A stretch of 64,000 nt of DNA from Tretioscincus oriximinensis (GCA_022410635.1 JAJVDF010000215.1:621946-685945), one strand, 5' to 3'. Numbered from the stretch's first letter, positions 33,931-45,289 are shown. Notes: generated from the letters alone by a model not told the origin. Numbers and translations are program-made.

Positions 33931-34420
33931 CTAGCGTGTAGTTGTCAGGCTTCTATTTCAAAACATAACCAAGTGTGGATAGGGCCCTAGTCTTTTAATT
34001 TTATGACTTTGTTACAGCTTTTCATCTCTAGTGGTATCAATGATGAGGGGAATATGATCTGGTACTTAAGTATTTACTCTGGGACTTGACAAGGCATGCC
34101 AGCATTTAATGCAGAAGTACTGGTAAGTAATGGTGATTATCTTATTTTAGCTTCCTTTGGAGGAATCCACTAAGAAGCATTAAAACTCCATTGAACAAAA
34201 TAAAGTCCCCACTGATCTTTATCATGGGCTGTATCTCAGGAGTCTGCGATCCATATGCTAGTGTAGACTATGGTAGACCCCAAATGGGACCTGCCATAAT
34301 CTACATGAGCATGTGGATGACCAAGCTCTGTACTGAGATATAACCCAGAATAAGACTCAGTGGGGACAGGGCCTTGTAGTGGTCAACTCCCTTCATGGTG
34401 AGTTGTTCTGNCACTGTTTT

Positions 34421-34507
34421 CCAGCAAAGGAGCTAGCAGCACTTTGAGACTAACTTGAGAAAAGCTTTTCTCAAGTTAGTCTCAAAGTGCTGCTAGCTCT
34501 TTGCTGG
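34421..34507. repeat. Short near-perfect palindrome flanked by direct repeats
   Basis: 'agctagcagcactttgagac' and its reverse complement form about 43-base arms around AAGCTT. A direct repeat 'cactgttttccag' lies at about 34412 and again at about 34527. Confidence 0.85.
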
Positions 34508-34509
34508 AC

Positions 34510-35369
34510 TTTCTACTAGACTGACACTGTTTTCCAGTTCATCCACAAAAATGATGGACAAAAGAAACAACGAAATGGCTATCTTATTTCTTCACCTTTT
34601 TGTTTCTTCCTCTGAAATATTTCTAGTAAATAAGGCAATACATAAGCAACCATTTGGAGAAAAAAGAAGTAAAGCGGAAAATCCATGATGCTTCTACATA
34701 TTTCTGGTGACTACCATATTGGATGAAAATGTGGACTTCTAGGGGCAACAACAAGGAGCAATTATAGAGTTACAAGGGCCCTGGAAGTTAATGTACTGTT
34801 TTAATGATCTCGGGAGAATTGGCAAACTGGTTTTTACATTACATCTTTCTTCCCAGTTGCGAGTGTCATTAACTGCAAGGCAAGGTAACCAGTCCCTTTG
34901 GGCATGGAGCATAGTTGTACCCACAGGAGTAATTTCTAAATATTCACAAGATAATTAGATTTTTCTTCTTCCTCAGCAATAAAGGCAATGGGGNTATGTA
35001 TAAAATGGCTTAAGAATGAAGAAATCTGTGCAAAAGTGCTGAAATAAGGACTAAGGAAACACATATTGTCTGTCTGCTCAGGTATAAAAGAGAAAAAGGA
35101 AAGANTTGGGTTCAGGTTTTCTCTTACGCTCATCTGGCTTTGGTAAGGGTGACTATAGATCCCTAGATATAGATATAAGCATGGTGTAATTTTCTGAGGT
35201 CAACATCTATGGGTGACAATGATCCAGTCTATTTTAGGGGAGGAACTGGTGGGGGGAAATACTTTCACAGTTTCTTGCTTTGCTCATCTGTAGACGTAAA
35301 CAGGGGTATATCCATAAAATTATTTACAGATTTATAGTTTTATTGTTGAAAATAAGGCAGCAACTAAAT
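34510..35369. other. Intergenic DNA, nothing recognised
   Basis: AT-rich, with only short frames and no repeat identified. Confidence 0.4.
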
Positions 35370-35666
35370 CAGGGTTCCTCAAACTTTTTAAACAGGGGCC
35401 CAGTTCACTGTTCCTCCGATTGTTGGAGGGCTGGACTATAGTTTAAAAAAAACTATGAGCAAATTCCTAGTTTTGGGACCACTTAGTGTCATGAAGTGTG
35501 CATTGTGCACATGCGCTACTTAAAAGGCAAGGGGTGTGTTACTGTGAGCCCAGGACTAATCAGCTGCTAATCAGGACAGACAGCGGTGACAACAACATCT
35601 TGCAGGCCAAATAAATGTCCTTGGTGGGCCGCATGTGGCCTGAGGGCCGTCGTTTGAGGACCCCTG
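35370..35666. mobile_element. hAT (Charlie/OposCharlie-like) non-autonomous element
   Basis: It starts CAGGGTTCCTCAAACTTTTT and ends CGTTTGAGGACCCCTG, so the terminal inverted repeats are CAGGGGTCCTCAAAC-like. Subterminal 'ggagggctggactatagttt' and 'gggccgcatgtggcctg' resemble, from memory, a hAT family known in bats, opossum and Anolis. Flanks AACTAAAT and ATCTAAAC are a degraded 8-base duplication. It is 297 bases with no ORF. Confidence 0.75.
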
Positions 35667-35814
35667 ATCTAAACCATCTTAAATGATTAAACCACTACAC
35701 ACAGAGAAGAGCACATATTGCTGAAGGAAAATCAACATGGCTTCTGCAATGGTAGATCATGCATTACTAACTCATTAGAACTTCTTAGAAACATGTAATA
35801 GGCAGGATTTATAG

Positions 35815-36045
35815 CAGCTATAAATAGCTACTAGGATGGATCTCTTGATACTGCCTCCGGGATGGAACAACAAGCAATATTCCTGAAGTACCGTTTGCGG
35901 GGAATCAAGAACAGCTGAGGATTTTGCCTCCTTCTGCTTGATACTGGCCAGGTACAGTTAGTGGGCCACTGAGTGAGACAGAATGCTGGACTAGGTGGGC
36001 TCTGGCCCCATTTAGCAGTGCTTCTCTCATGTTCTCATGGATAGA
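35815..36045 (+). mobile_element. CR1 3' UTR fragment
   Basis: 'gatactgcctccgggatgga' through 'gacagaatgctggactaggt' and 'tctctcatgttctcatg', the conserved CR1 3' UTR and end. Confidence 0.8.
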
Positions 36046-36087
36046 GAAAGGTAATCTCACTGACACACTAGGCTGTGACATAATGCT

Positions 36088-36415
36088 GAGCGAATGGCTT
36101 AGTTGCCCTGTGTGGGACGTGGGGAGGGGTGAGCACCTTCCACTAGCCTATAGCTCTAGCCAACCCAGCTTTCGAAAGCATGAATTGCAAGAAATTGCAA
36201 CTGATTGCAAATAGATACAAGGGAACCACCACAGCTGGTGGGGAAGATAGAATGTCAGCATTCGGGCAAAATACCCTTGTAAGCCANNTNNAGTCCCTTT
36301 GAAAGGTGAGAAAAGCGGGGTATAAGAACCCTGTTCATCTTCGTCGTCTTCGTCTTTGTGGTCTTCGTCATCTTCATCGTCATCATCTTTGTCGTCGTCG
36401 TCAAAGGCTTTAAAA
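36088..36415 (+). mobile_element. SINE, Bov-B-tail-like family, with GTC-rich tail
   Basis: The head is shortened. The body 'gggaggggtgagcaccttcc' and the 3' end 'gaaaagcggggtataagaac' are intact. The tail has expanded as mixed TTC, GTC and ATC triplets, unlike the pure TTC tails elsewhere. Confidence 0.87.
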
Positions 36416-37414
36416 TATCCATCAGTCATAGAATTAAAGAACATATTCTATTCTGGATTAGAAATTGACTAAAAGGAGAGGAACATGTAAGTAGTAATGA
36501 ATGGACAACATAAAGGGATGTAAAAGACAGATACCCCACAAGGCTCAGTGATCTATTATTAAAAGGAATTAGTGAGATAGAAAATTTCATGATGGCAGTA
36601 AATTACTATGGCTGCATTCTCACTGGAGGAAAAAATGGGAGCAAAAGCCACACGTCTTCAGACCGAAGTTCTCCCTCAAAAGTAACGCAGGTGCAGTTTC
36701 CCTCAATTTGGTCTAACCGTGCTCTGGCTACAGTTTGCCCATAGAGGGAGCACCTCTGGGCAAATGCTGTTATGCTCTGCTGTGTCTTCATTTTGTTCTA
36801 ATCTCCAAAGGGGGCAACAACAGTTTTACAAGTGTTTTTTTTATTTTGGTTGTGTCCTAGTTTTGCACAAAACTAAATATCTGTGTATCTATTAATTTAT
36901 TATAATTGTGGATTTGTGCAAAACTTGTGCACATTTAAAAGAAAGAAAGGTGGAGCAGAGCACAGGAAGATGATATTCTGAAAACAGATTATTCAACCAA
37001 TGCAGCCACTAACTCCAGAAGCCAATGCGAATCTTGTGCAGACAATGAAACGGAGCTGAAATAGAGCTGGAAATGGAAGAAAATGCTGGAGGAAATTGAA
37101 TTCACTTTGCAGTTCTTGAAACTGCTTCTTTCACCTCCATGGGAACACAAAAGAGTATTAAAAACTGAAAGAGTTTGCAAATAACTCCAAAAGGACTTCT
37201 TGACATTGGGTGAGTGTGCAATGACGTGACAAATGCACTTCAATCACAGCAGATAGTAATGCGCAAAGAATTCTTGAGCGGACAGGGGAGGAAATGATCT
37301 TTTCTTTTATACATCAGAAACTGGACCTTGAGGTACTGCTGGACAACTCATGATGTCACCCAGTATGCAGCAGCAATGAGAAAAAGCAAATTCCATGCTA
37401 ATTCCAGGTTAGAA
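36416..37414. other. Intergenic DNA, nothing recognised
   Basis: No gene was seen. Part of it ('cactggaggaaaaaatgg') may be an old repeat. Confidence 0.35.
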
Positions 37415-38045
37415 AGACAGGTGAGATGCCTTAAAAGCTTGTTTGCNGGGAGTCAAGAATAAGTGAAGATTCTGAATTTGCCTTCTCTCTGAGAAGCCAG
37501 AAGCAATTGGCATGCCATTGTGTGGGAGATACAATGCTGGATTAGATAAATTGTGGTGTAGGGTTGCCACCTGTCCTGTATTATACGGGACATCCTGTAT
37601 TTCATGTAAAAATTAATCGTCCCGTATTATGATTCAATGTCCCGTAAAATAACAATAATAACATGCTTGTTTCAAAATATTCGAAATTCGAAATGCCAAT
37701 TCGATATATATCGATCATTATACTCTAATCAATACAAAGGCATCAATTATCAAAGTTTTAGAAGGCAGCAAGTTGAATGCTCTCAGTGCGAGGAAAGTGA
37801 ATCTCAGTTCTCAGCCGGATGTTGTAAGCGAAACTCAAATAGAAAGGAACAGGAAGTGGGAAGTGTGGAAGTGTCTTCTTTGAATGGTAGTGTAGTCAGG
37901 TGTTGTGATTGTTATTTTTATAGTGTCCCTTATTGTTGTGAAATGTCCCTTATTTTTAAGAGTATGTCCCTTATTTCACTTATCAAAATATGGCAACCCT
38001 ATTGTGGTGTGATCTAGCCTAGCTCTTCTTATGTGCTCGTATCCT
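37415..38045 (+). mobile_element. CR1 3' fragment interrupted by a hAT element
   Basis: CR1 3' UTR sequence runs to about 37560 ('gagatacaatgctggattag') and resumes at about 38010 ('gatctagcctagctcttctt'). The two parts join cleanly when the insertion is removed. Confidence 0.75.
37561..38001. mobile_element. Non-autonomous hAT element with 8-base target duplication
   Basis: Termini GGGTTGCCAC and TATGGCAACCCT(A), with TTGTGGTG on both sides (the right copy at 38002-38009). The interior holds repeated 'tgtcccttatt' and 'cccgtatta' motifs. Length is about 440 bases; the 126-codon frame inside is not protein-like. Confidence 0.8.
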
Positions 38046-39088
38046 TATAAAATCCTTCAATTGGGCCAGCCATGAAGCCACTAAAGCTCTGGGTTTTTGT
38101 TTAAATCACAGGGAAATGCCAGTAAGGGGGCTTGTAGCACTTGGCGACTTAACAGGAGAAAGCTAAGCAGCATATGCTTTTGTAGACACATCTAATTCTT
38201 CAGATGCTAGGGGACTAATGTCAGGAACAGACTTAAAAGGAAACTGAGTACAGGAGATTGACAACGGACATGTAAATGTAGTATGGGGATTAACAAGCTG
38301 AGAAAACAGCTAAAGTGCAGAGTTTATCCTTTTAAGTGGAGGGAAGTGCCTGGAGGAAAGAGATGCAGCTCAGTAAAATTGCATCAATCTCATACGTGCA
38401 GAAAAGTGGAGATCAAATCAGTCCAAGAATGCTCTCAAGAGGTTGGGAAATGGGTGGAGAAACAGGAGGTGGTGGGAGACTTTTTTGAATGTTTAGCTAG
38501 CAAAGCAAAAGACTGAGAACAGACATGATATCTTCAAATAACTGAAGGGCTGTAACACTGCAAGTGATCAGCTATTCTCAAGTGACAAGAAGGAAAGATT
38601 GCATGCAGTGAGATGATACTACAAGGGAATAGATACAGGAACAGGTTTGCAAAAAACAATTGGACAGTAATTCAGTTGGAATGATTTATTACTGAAATCA
38701 GAGGCTGAGCAGTATCTCTCTGGGAAAGATTTAACCAGTTCTGCATGGTTCTATGAAGGGCTGGGAAGTTGCTACCGTGCATATCAGCCAGCTGCAATTT
38801 TGCGTGACAGACAAGCAGGGCTCCAGGCAGCTTCCTNTTGGAAGGAGATTTATTTCATTCTGATGTCTAAAAAAATCAACAACCTGTCCTTCCGTGACAA
38901 AGGAGCATTTTCCCAGGTGGATCCTGGGAGGAAAGCAGAAGCTCTGTTGCATGGTGGAAGTATTATGATGATCCTACCATCCCTGTAGGAGAACCTTGTG
39001 TAGAAGCAGCCGAAATCTTACTGCAGGTTCCACACTTTTGGCCCAACATCTCAAAGAAAATACATGACATTGCTTTCTTTCCCAACAG
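38046..39088. other. Upstream region of the 39-kb OR
   Basis: 38755-39005 is paralogous to 32595-32860. The last bases form a splice acceptor ('ttgctttctttcccaacag', AG at 39087-39088) directly abutting the OR ATG, so this is probably an intron or a leader-exon region. Confidence 0.5.
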
Positions 39089-40075
39089 ATGGCGCAACAC
39101 NATGGCACATTGGTAACTGAGTTCATCCTTCTGGGCTTCACAACTCGTCGTGATCTCCAGCTCCTTCTCTTCAGCATTTTCTTGCCCATCTATCTCCTTG
39201 GGTTGATTGGAAATCTTTGTTTGGTCATTCTCATCAGGGTTGCGCAGCCCTTACATACTCCCATGTACTACTTCCTGAGCCATCTAGCCCTGATGGACCT
39301 GTGCTCCAGTTGCACTGTAGCTCCCAAGATGCTCCTGGGCCTCTTGAAAGGCCATGACACCATTCTGCTCCCAGCTTGTTCCCTTCAGATGTTCCTATTT
39401 GCTGCTGCTTCTGATGCAGAGTGCTGCCTTTTGGCTACCATGGCTTANGATCGCTATGCAGCCATCTGCCGCCCATTGCACTATGCAGCCATGATGCCAC
39501 CACATTTCTGTCATCTCCTAGTGGCAGTGTCCTATGCCACAGGGGTGGCCTCTGGGGCCATCCACTCAAGCATGGCATTCCACCTGCCTTTCTGTAGGTC
39601 TCACACTTTGGACCACTTTTTCTGTGACATCCCTCCTGTGTTGGCTTTGGCTTGTGCAAACACAGACCTTAATCAGCTCTTACTGCTGGTGGTATGTGGA
39701 AGTATCCAGAGCATCACTTTGGTAGCCGTCATTACCTCCTATGCAATAATCCTTGGCACTGTAGGGCAGGCAGGATCACGGCGAGCTTTATCTACCTGTG
39801 GTTCTCATCTTACTGCTGTGGGGGTGCTGTATGGCACCCTCATTTTCATGTACCTACGGCCTAGTGGTAAATATGCCCCACAAACAGACAAGATGGCTTC
39901 TGTCTTCTATACAGTAGTCATNCCAACTCTCAATCCGGCTATCTACAGCCTCCGTAATAGTGAGGTTAAGCAGGCTCTGAAGAAGACATTATTTAAGCAG
40001 GAATATCAAAGCTGCTGTTTCAGACAGAACAGGAAAGCACTTGGAGGTAAGAATTCAAAAAAAGACAGCCCTTAG
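39089..40075 (+). CDS. Olfactory receptor, class II, different family from the array
   Basis: A 328-residue odorant receptor, about 15 residues longer than usual because of a polar C-terminal extension after the TM7 helix. Marks: EFILLGF near the start, GN in TM1, HTPMYYFLSHLALMDLC at TM2, MA-X-DRYAAICRPLHYAAMM after TM3 (DRY at 121-123), FCDIPPVLALACANTD in the second outer loop, RALSTCGSHL at TM6 and NPAIYSLRN at TM7. The DAECCLLATMA and LHYAAMM blocks suggest the OR5/OR8/OR9 side of class II. The ATG at 39089 directly follows an AG acceptor. Ambiguous bases matter: residue 5 would complete an N-G-T glycosylation site if Asn. TAN before DRY (39446-39448) is Tyr if T or C, but a stop if A or G; Tyr is the family norm. 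Confidence 0.9.
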   Translation: MAQHXGTLVTEFILLGFTTRRDLQLLLFSIFLPIYLLGLIGNLCLVILIRVAQPLHTPMYYFLSHLALMDLCSSCTVAPKMLLGLLKGHDTILLPACSLQMFLFAAASDAECCLLATMAXDRYAAICRPLHYAAMMPPHFCHLLVAVSYATGVASGAIHSSMAFHLPFCRSHTLDHFFCDIPPVLALACANTDLNQLLLLVVCGSIQSITLVAVITSYAIILGTVGQAGSRRALSTCGSHLTAVGVLYGTLIFMYLRPSGKYAPQTDKMASVFYTVVXPTLNPAIYSLRNSEVKQALKKTLFKQEYQSCCFRQNRKALGGKNSKKDSP

Positions 40076-40705
40076 AAAGTCTAGGTTGTTGCATGCCACT
40101 ATATTGCTTCCAAATGTTTTGACATGCAACTTCATCAGTATCAACCAGTGTAGAGGACTGGCGTCATGTGGTACCTTGATCTTGCTTTGAGGCATTCTGC
40201 TACACGAACAATCGGAGGTCTTCTGTCATGACGAATCACCAGCTACACTAGACCCCAACTACAACGACATTAGACCCTATCTAATCACTGGACTAACTAC
40301 TGGACTCTAACTACAACAACTGGTTTTTACTGTTCACTCTTTCATGATGCCCCAGCTGTCTTTCTATCAAGATAACAAGGTAAAGTATCATATCTTCACT
40401 CTTATCCTTCTTCTGTACTAACCCCTAGATCAACTGGGTCTTGTAATCTTGGCTGACTGGTTCCATGTCTTGCATTCCTATGCTATGGACAGTGATGGCC
40501 ATGCATTTAGCAGAAGATCTCTGGTGCATTATCTTTAGCATTGGAAGCCAGCTCACGATGGCTGTTCTCTATAATGATTATTCTAGAACGATTCAGTGGG
40601 CTCATTAGAAACAAATAACACTGAAACTGTGATGTATGTAGTAGAAATGTCCATAAATGGAATTTGCATGTTTGATTTGCCATTGAATTAAACACCATTT
40701 TAGTT
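40076..40705. other. OR 3' flank, nothing recognised
   Basis: It holds a short imperfect direct repeat ('ctaactacaacaactgg'-like, about 40250-40325). No gene was seen. Confidence 0.35.
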
Positions 40706-40872
40706 TAGGATTTCAAATCTGAGATAGAGCTTTGGACCTTTAATGGCTATAGAGGAGATAACGTTTCATCAGGGGAAGCTTCTAATATCTGCTGCACCTG
40801 GAGGTGGGGAATTAGTTTTTCACCCCCAATAAAGGTCCAAAGCTGTATCCCAGATTTATGTAAGAACCCTAA
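40706..40872. mobile_element. MITE, 'acctttaatggctata' family, copy 1
   Basis: Termini TAGGATTTCAAATCTG and CAGATTTATGTAAGAACCCTAA, with flanks TTTTAGTT and ATTTAGTT. The interior 'gacctttaatggctata' and 'tctgctgcacctgg' are shared with 53113-53298. Confidence 0.6.
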
Positions 40873-41924
40873 TTTAGTTGGTTTGATAGTGAATAATTTA
40901 TCTGATGTTTGCATACATGTTCAAGCATGTCGGAAAATTTTTATTCCCTTTTTAAAAAGCCCCTTTTGAAGGACATGAAATGTTCAAATGAATAATTGAT
41001 ATTCATGAGCAGGAGGCTAGTTCAGTTCGATCAAATTCTGATATGCGAACTGTTTAAACAAATTATCAAACATGAACTGCACTTTGCACATCTTTAGTAT
41101 ATTGCAGTCACTCACAGTCAGTTTCTTTCTGAGCCTATTAATTTGAGTTTTAGATCACAAGGAAAGCCAGGCTGCACTACAAAGAAGTATGCGTAGCCAT
41201 TCCTTTTCCAGGGTAAAGAAAAATTGTGTCACTGTAATGAATGCTTCATTTTGCTTTCCACTATTCTGGTTAGCTGACAAACCCCATATTCTTCCATTTC
41301 ACGCATAGGCAAATACTAAACAAATCTGAAATAGCACCTCTGTATTTGCATAGATTCAAATATCCAGTTATGTGGTTTTGCAGGAAGACAGGATTCTTAC
41401 TATGTGTCAGGAAAGAACAATTGGCTTTATTTGAAAAAATAAAACAAAGCAAAGAAGAAACAGGAGAAAGGCTGAACCTTTGGAAAGTACAAAATATAAA
41501 ATGCTAAGTGAAAATCTGAACAGCAGAAACTCAAGGCAATGTTTGAGGCAACCCCAATGGCACACATGCAATATGTGAATACCTGCATTTGCAGGAAGAC
41601 AAACTTTAAAAAGAGAAGGCATGTCTACCAGAAGGGCTGATTATGGTGAGGGCTGCAGGGCACAACTCCTGCTTTTTGGAATGCCCCTAACTTAAAGAAT
41701 GCATTTTTCTGCATATAAAAGTGTTAGAGATGTGATTTCCAAGCAAAGAAGAATAAAACACACAAAATTATCCTTCTCTTAATGGTTTCCTTTAATTGCC
41801 CCACTTGATGACACTTCACATACGAATGCTTTTGTATTTTTTATGAGGTGTTTTCACCCTACTGAATATCACACAGACCTTTGAAGGGTACTGTAGTCGA
41901 GGTCGTATACGTACCTGTAACTAC
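40873..41924. other. Intergenic DNA, nothing recognised
   Basis: AT-rich with only short frames and no repeat identified. Confidence 0.4.
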
Positions 41925-42935
41925 GGCTGCATGCACATGACTTGAAAAACGCTACAAAGCTATAATCCAGAATATAGCAATCGCGTGTCTGTGCACACCA
42001 AACATGTGTATTCCGTGATCAGCCCCAGCTCCGTAACATCGCTCGTTGATCTCATTGCAGTGCAATCTGAGAATTTATTTTACTCGCAACCGCCAATTGA
42101 AACAAATGCCGTGTTCTCACCTGTTTTAACATCTCGCCTCTGATTTGTGTACACACATAGGGTTGCCATATGTCCCGGGAAGGCGGGACAATCCCGGTTT
42201 GGGGGACTAAAATATAGTCCCCTCCGGATTTTAAGATAAAATCCCGGATTTTTACATTTCCCGATGCTGCATCAGGGAATATAAAAATGCAGGGTTTTAA
42301 AGGCAAAGGAGCCTTCAGAGCTGACAGCTGCAGCCCAAGCAACGCTTTCCGGGGTCCTGGAAGGAACCTCTGAGCGTGCCGTAGCTGCTCCTNAGCTGGA
42401 GGCGGGGTTTCGCGCCTGCTGTCAGGCNAAGTGCGCCAACTCGCCTCCAGTAGAGCAAAAACACCTGGTTTTGTAACAGCTCTGTTCTCCTGTCACAAAC
42501 CCAGGCGTTTTTCCTCCGCTGGAGGCGAGTTGGCGCGCTTCGCCTGACAGCAGACGCCAAACTCTGCCTCCAGCATTGGAGCAGCTATGCGCACACACAC
42601 ACGCACATACGGACGCTTGTGGTGAGACAGGCAGAAGAGAGTTTTTGCCTGTCTCACTACAAGCGCCGTGTGTGCATGCGCGTCTGTGTGTGGGTGCGTG
42701 TACGTGTCTGTGCACGCGCATGCACANCCACCGCATCCCGGTTTTGGGCTGCCCAAACTCTCGAGAGTACGAGTATGAGGGTCCTCCAGAATGATGTCTG
42801 AATATCTGAGCAATAGTTTACTCTGCGATAAATAGAGTTTATTGCTGGTTGACTACTGAAAAGCGCTTAGCACGTATGCCTGAGACTTCCTGATTGCGCT
42901 CCAAAAGAGGTAAAGAATAGCTGTGTGCACGCAGC
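41925..42935 (+). mobile_element. Composite element, GGCTGCATGCACA termini
   Basis: The outer ends are GGCTGCATGCACA and TGTGTGCACGCAGCT. The flanking parts match 31731-31995 in reverse complement. The middle is interrupted by a GC-rich insert from about 42160 to 42760. Confidence 0.6.
42160..42760. mobile_element. GC-rich insert with two nested hairpins
   Basis: It starts 'tagggttgccatatgtcccg', like the hAT element at 37561. Bases about 42380-42480 pair with 42487-42588 (arms with 'ggaggcgagttggcgc'), and about 42592-42632 pair with 42645-42685 ('gagacaggca'/'tgcctgtctc'). CG dinucleotides are frequent, unlike the surroundings. Opposing open frames here are artefacts of the palindrome. Confidence 0.65.
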
Positions 42936-43949
42936 TTATGGCCGGTCTGCCTATTTTGCTTTTGAAACTGATCTTGTTTTAGAAGTATATCTATTTATTG
43001 TACTTATCAACATCTTCTTGGGGTGTTGTTTTCTTGGACTTTATATTATACCAGGAGATCCGTAATTTCCTCTGTTTTTTCTTCTTTGCTTGGTCCTTAG
43101 CACACGATCCCCATTATCCTTTTACTGCTTTTTAGAGAGATGTGCTTTCAGCATAAAAACATGAGGCTCAAATTCTTATGGATGTACTCTATGACAATTT
43201 ATTTGTCATAATTTATTTGTCATAATTTATTTGTACTTTCCTTCCTTACTGAATGCTTGCATGTGCCTTATATTTGATATTATATTGTTTCCTCAAATAG
43301 TTGATTTTTTTCAAAAAATTGCAATGGCAAATGCTATGGCCAGCCAATAAAAATAAATAAACAATTGGATTAGTACATTTTGTCAATTGTACTAATCCAA
43401 TTAAATAATCAGTTGGAATAGTACAAATTGGATTGTTAATGGAAATAATAGCAATTAACAGTAATATGTAAATAGACACTTTTGTATTTAAGAAATAAGG
43501 CATTAATTGGTAGTGGGCATTAATGGCTATTAAAATGAATGGATGCTCATTTTGAGGCTGTAGGAAATTAGGCTACTTAATGGATTACGAATGAGACATT
43601 AATTATTATCTATAAATGAACGTTAATTCTCATTAATTTTTATTGTCAGACAATAACCAATGAACACCATGCTAATGAATGGGTATTAATAGCAAATGTT
43701 ACTTGTCAACTGACATATATCAATTAAAGGTGTTTTTGCATTTGTTTTTAATATTCTGTTAGTTGTTTTAAGATTTTTTTCAAATGTGAACTAAAACAGG
43801 TATATAATTAACATACATTAATAGCTCTTAAATAAAATCTATTAATGCTAATTAACACCCATTAGTTCTACAACTAATATCTATTAATATATATTACTGT
43901 TTATTAATTACCATTTGATAACACCCATTCAGGTTAATTAACATCAGTT
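42936..43949. other. AT-rich intergenic DNA
   Basis: It includes three direct copies of 'taatttatttgtca' (about 43195-43235) and a small palindrome at about 43363-43405 ('ttggattagtaca'/'tgtactaatccaa'). No gene was seen. Confidence 0.5.
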
Positions 43950-44920
43950 AACATTCATTGATTTCTAAATGGTATAGATTCCCAACTCAATTAGCACATA
44001 TATCAAATATTTCACCCTTATGTTGGCGCGGATNTAATTCTAGAGGGAATTATTTACATATGTGGGCACACTGTCCCAGTCTAATACAGTATTGGTATAC
44101 AATTGCCCACAAAATACAGGAAATTTCTAATACGAACATTTCGATTAGTCCTGTTACTTGGATTTTCGATGGACTAAATGTACCGACTGATGTTTATTGC
44201 CTTGTTAAATACTCCATTTACGCTGCTCATTGGGTCGTTGCTAAGGGCTGGAACGATTCTTCAATTTGGACAGTAAGAGAATGGTTGTCATACTTATTAA
44301 GTTTTATGAAATTTGATTTAATTTTGGAAAAAAGATTAAGATATATTGGTATAAAATTGCATCACTCTTGGATAATTAAATGGCNATTGTTTATTATGTA
44401 TGCGTTATCTAAGCAAGACCATTTCATATATGACACCGTTAAATCTTACATGGAACTTAGACAATTTACATAAATGTATTACTTCCTTCCCATCTAGCTG
44501 AGGGGTGTGCTGGGTTAGGGATATATTATGTAACAAATTTCACTGTAGCACAAAATTGGGGAAAATGCTATGATAAGATAAGCAGAAACAATGAGACCTT
44601 ATAGGTTATGAAATTATCTAAAGTAAAGGGTTGACAGACCATCTGCTTATATTGGACAATCACAATATGCACCTAAAATATATCTTATGTTTAGGTGACC
44701 ATAAATTATATTTTTTGTTCTGAATTATTTTCTACTTTTAAAAGACCAATGACTGTTAATTGGCGAATCACTTATTCTTGTATTTAAATCATGCTTTGAT
44801 TTATATTTATACCCTCCATTGTATATTAATCAATTGGTTGATTGTCCAGTGTTTTAATGTATAATATTGTATCCAGTGAAATTCAACAATAAACATAATA
44901 AACAACAACAACAAAAAAGT
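43950..44920 (+). mobile_element. L1-type LINE 3' end
   Basis: An open stretch (43958-44473) encodes the C-terminal end of an L1-type ORF2, with a CWRG...G-Y-HMWAHCP zinc-knuckle-like motif near the start and EKRLRYIGI further on. The 3' UTR runs to about 44920 with a CAACAACAAC-rich end. It is 5'-truncated and related to 16625-17235. Confidence 0.75.
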
Positions 44921-44934
44921 TAANATTCATTGCC

Positions 44935-45075
44935 TGGCCTTTGTCTGAGAAACTGCTGTTTCTCTTCCCTATTTTTCAGATGTGGCTGTTTTTAACATGT
45001 TAATTGTGTCTTTATTGTTAACTGCCTTGAGACCTTTGGGTATAGGGCGGTATAAAAATGTAAATAAAGAATAAT
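44935..45075 (+). mobile_element. L2 LINE 3' end
   Basis: 'ttgcctggcctttgtctgag' through 'gccttgagacctttgggtat', 'agggcggtataaaaatgtaa' and an AATAA tail. Confidence 0.75.
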
Positions 45076-45169
45076 AAATTTATTAGCATTAATGATATGG
45101 CATTAATAGGGTTCAATTAAGCAACAGTGAAGAGAATTCTTTCTATTAAAAAAACTTCTCCCTTACTTT

Positions 45170-45281
45170 TTTTTATTTTTTTATTTATTTTTTGTACTTG
45201 TATCCTGCCCAATAACCAAAGGTCTCAGGGCGGCTAATCATATAGTGGCGCACATAGCTTTTGTTACTTTCTCCACTGTGA
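45170..45281 (-). mobile_element. Truncated SINE of the second family (minus strand)
   Basis: 'gtggcgcacatagcttttgt' is the reverse complement of the matching part of the SINE at 10913. The 3' tail (TTTATTTATTTTTTGTAC) is at the left. Confidence 0.7.
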
Positions 45282-45289
45282 ATTTTTGG

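Noticed and set aside
42422..42813. Several cysteine- and histidine-rich frames on both strands
   Set aside because: They are mirror readings of a GC-rich palindrome and a CA/GT-rich stretch.
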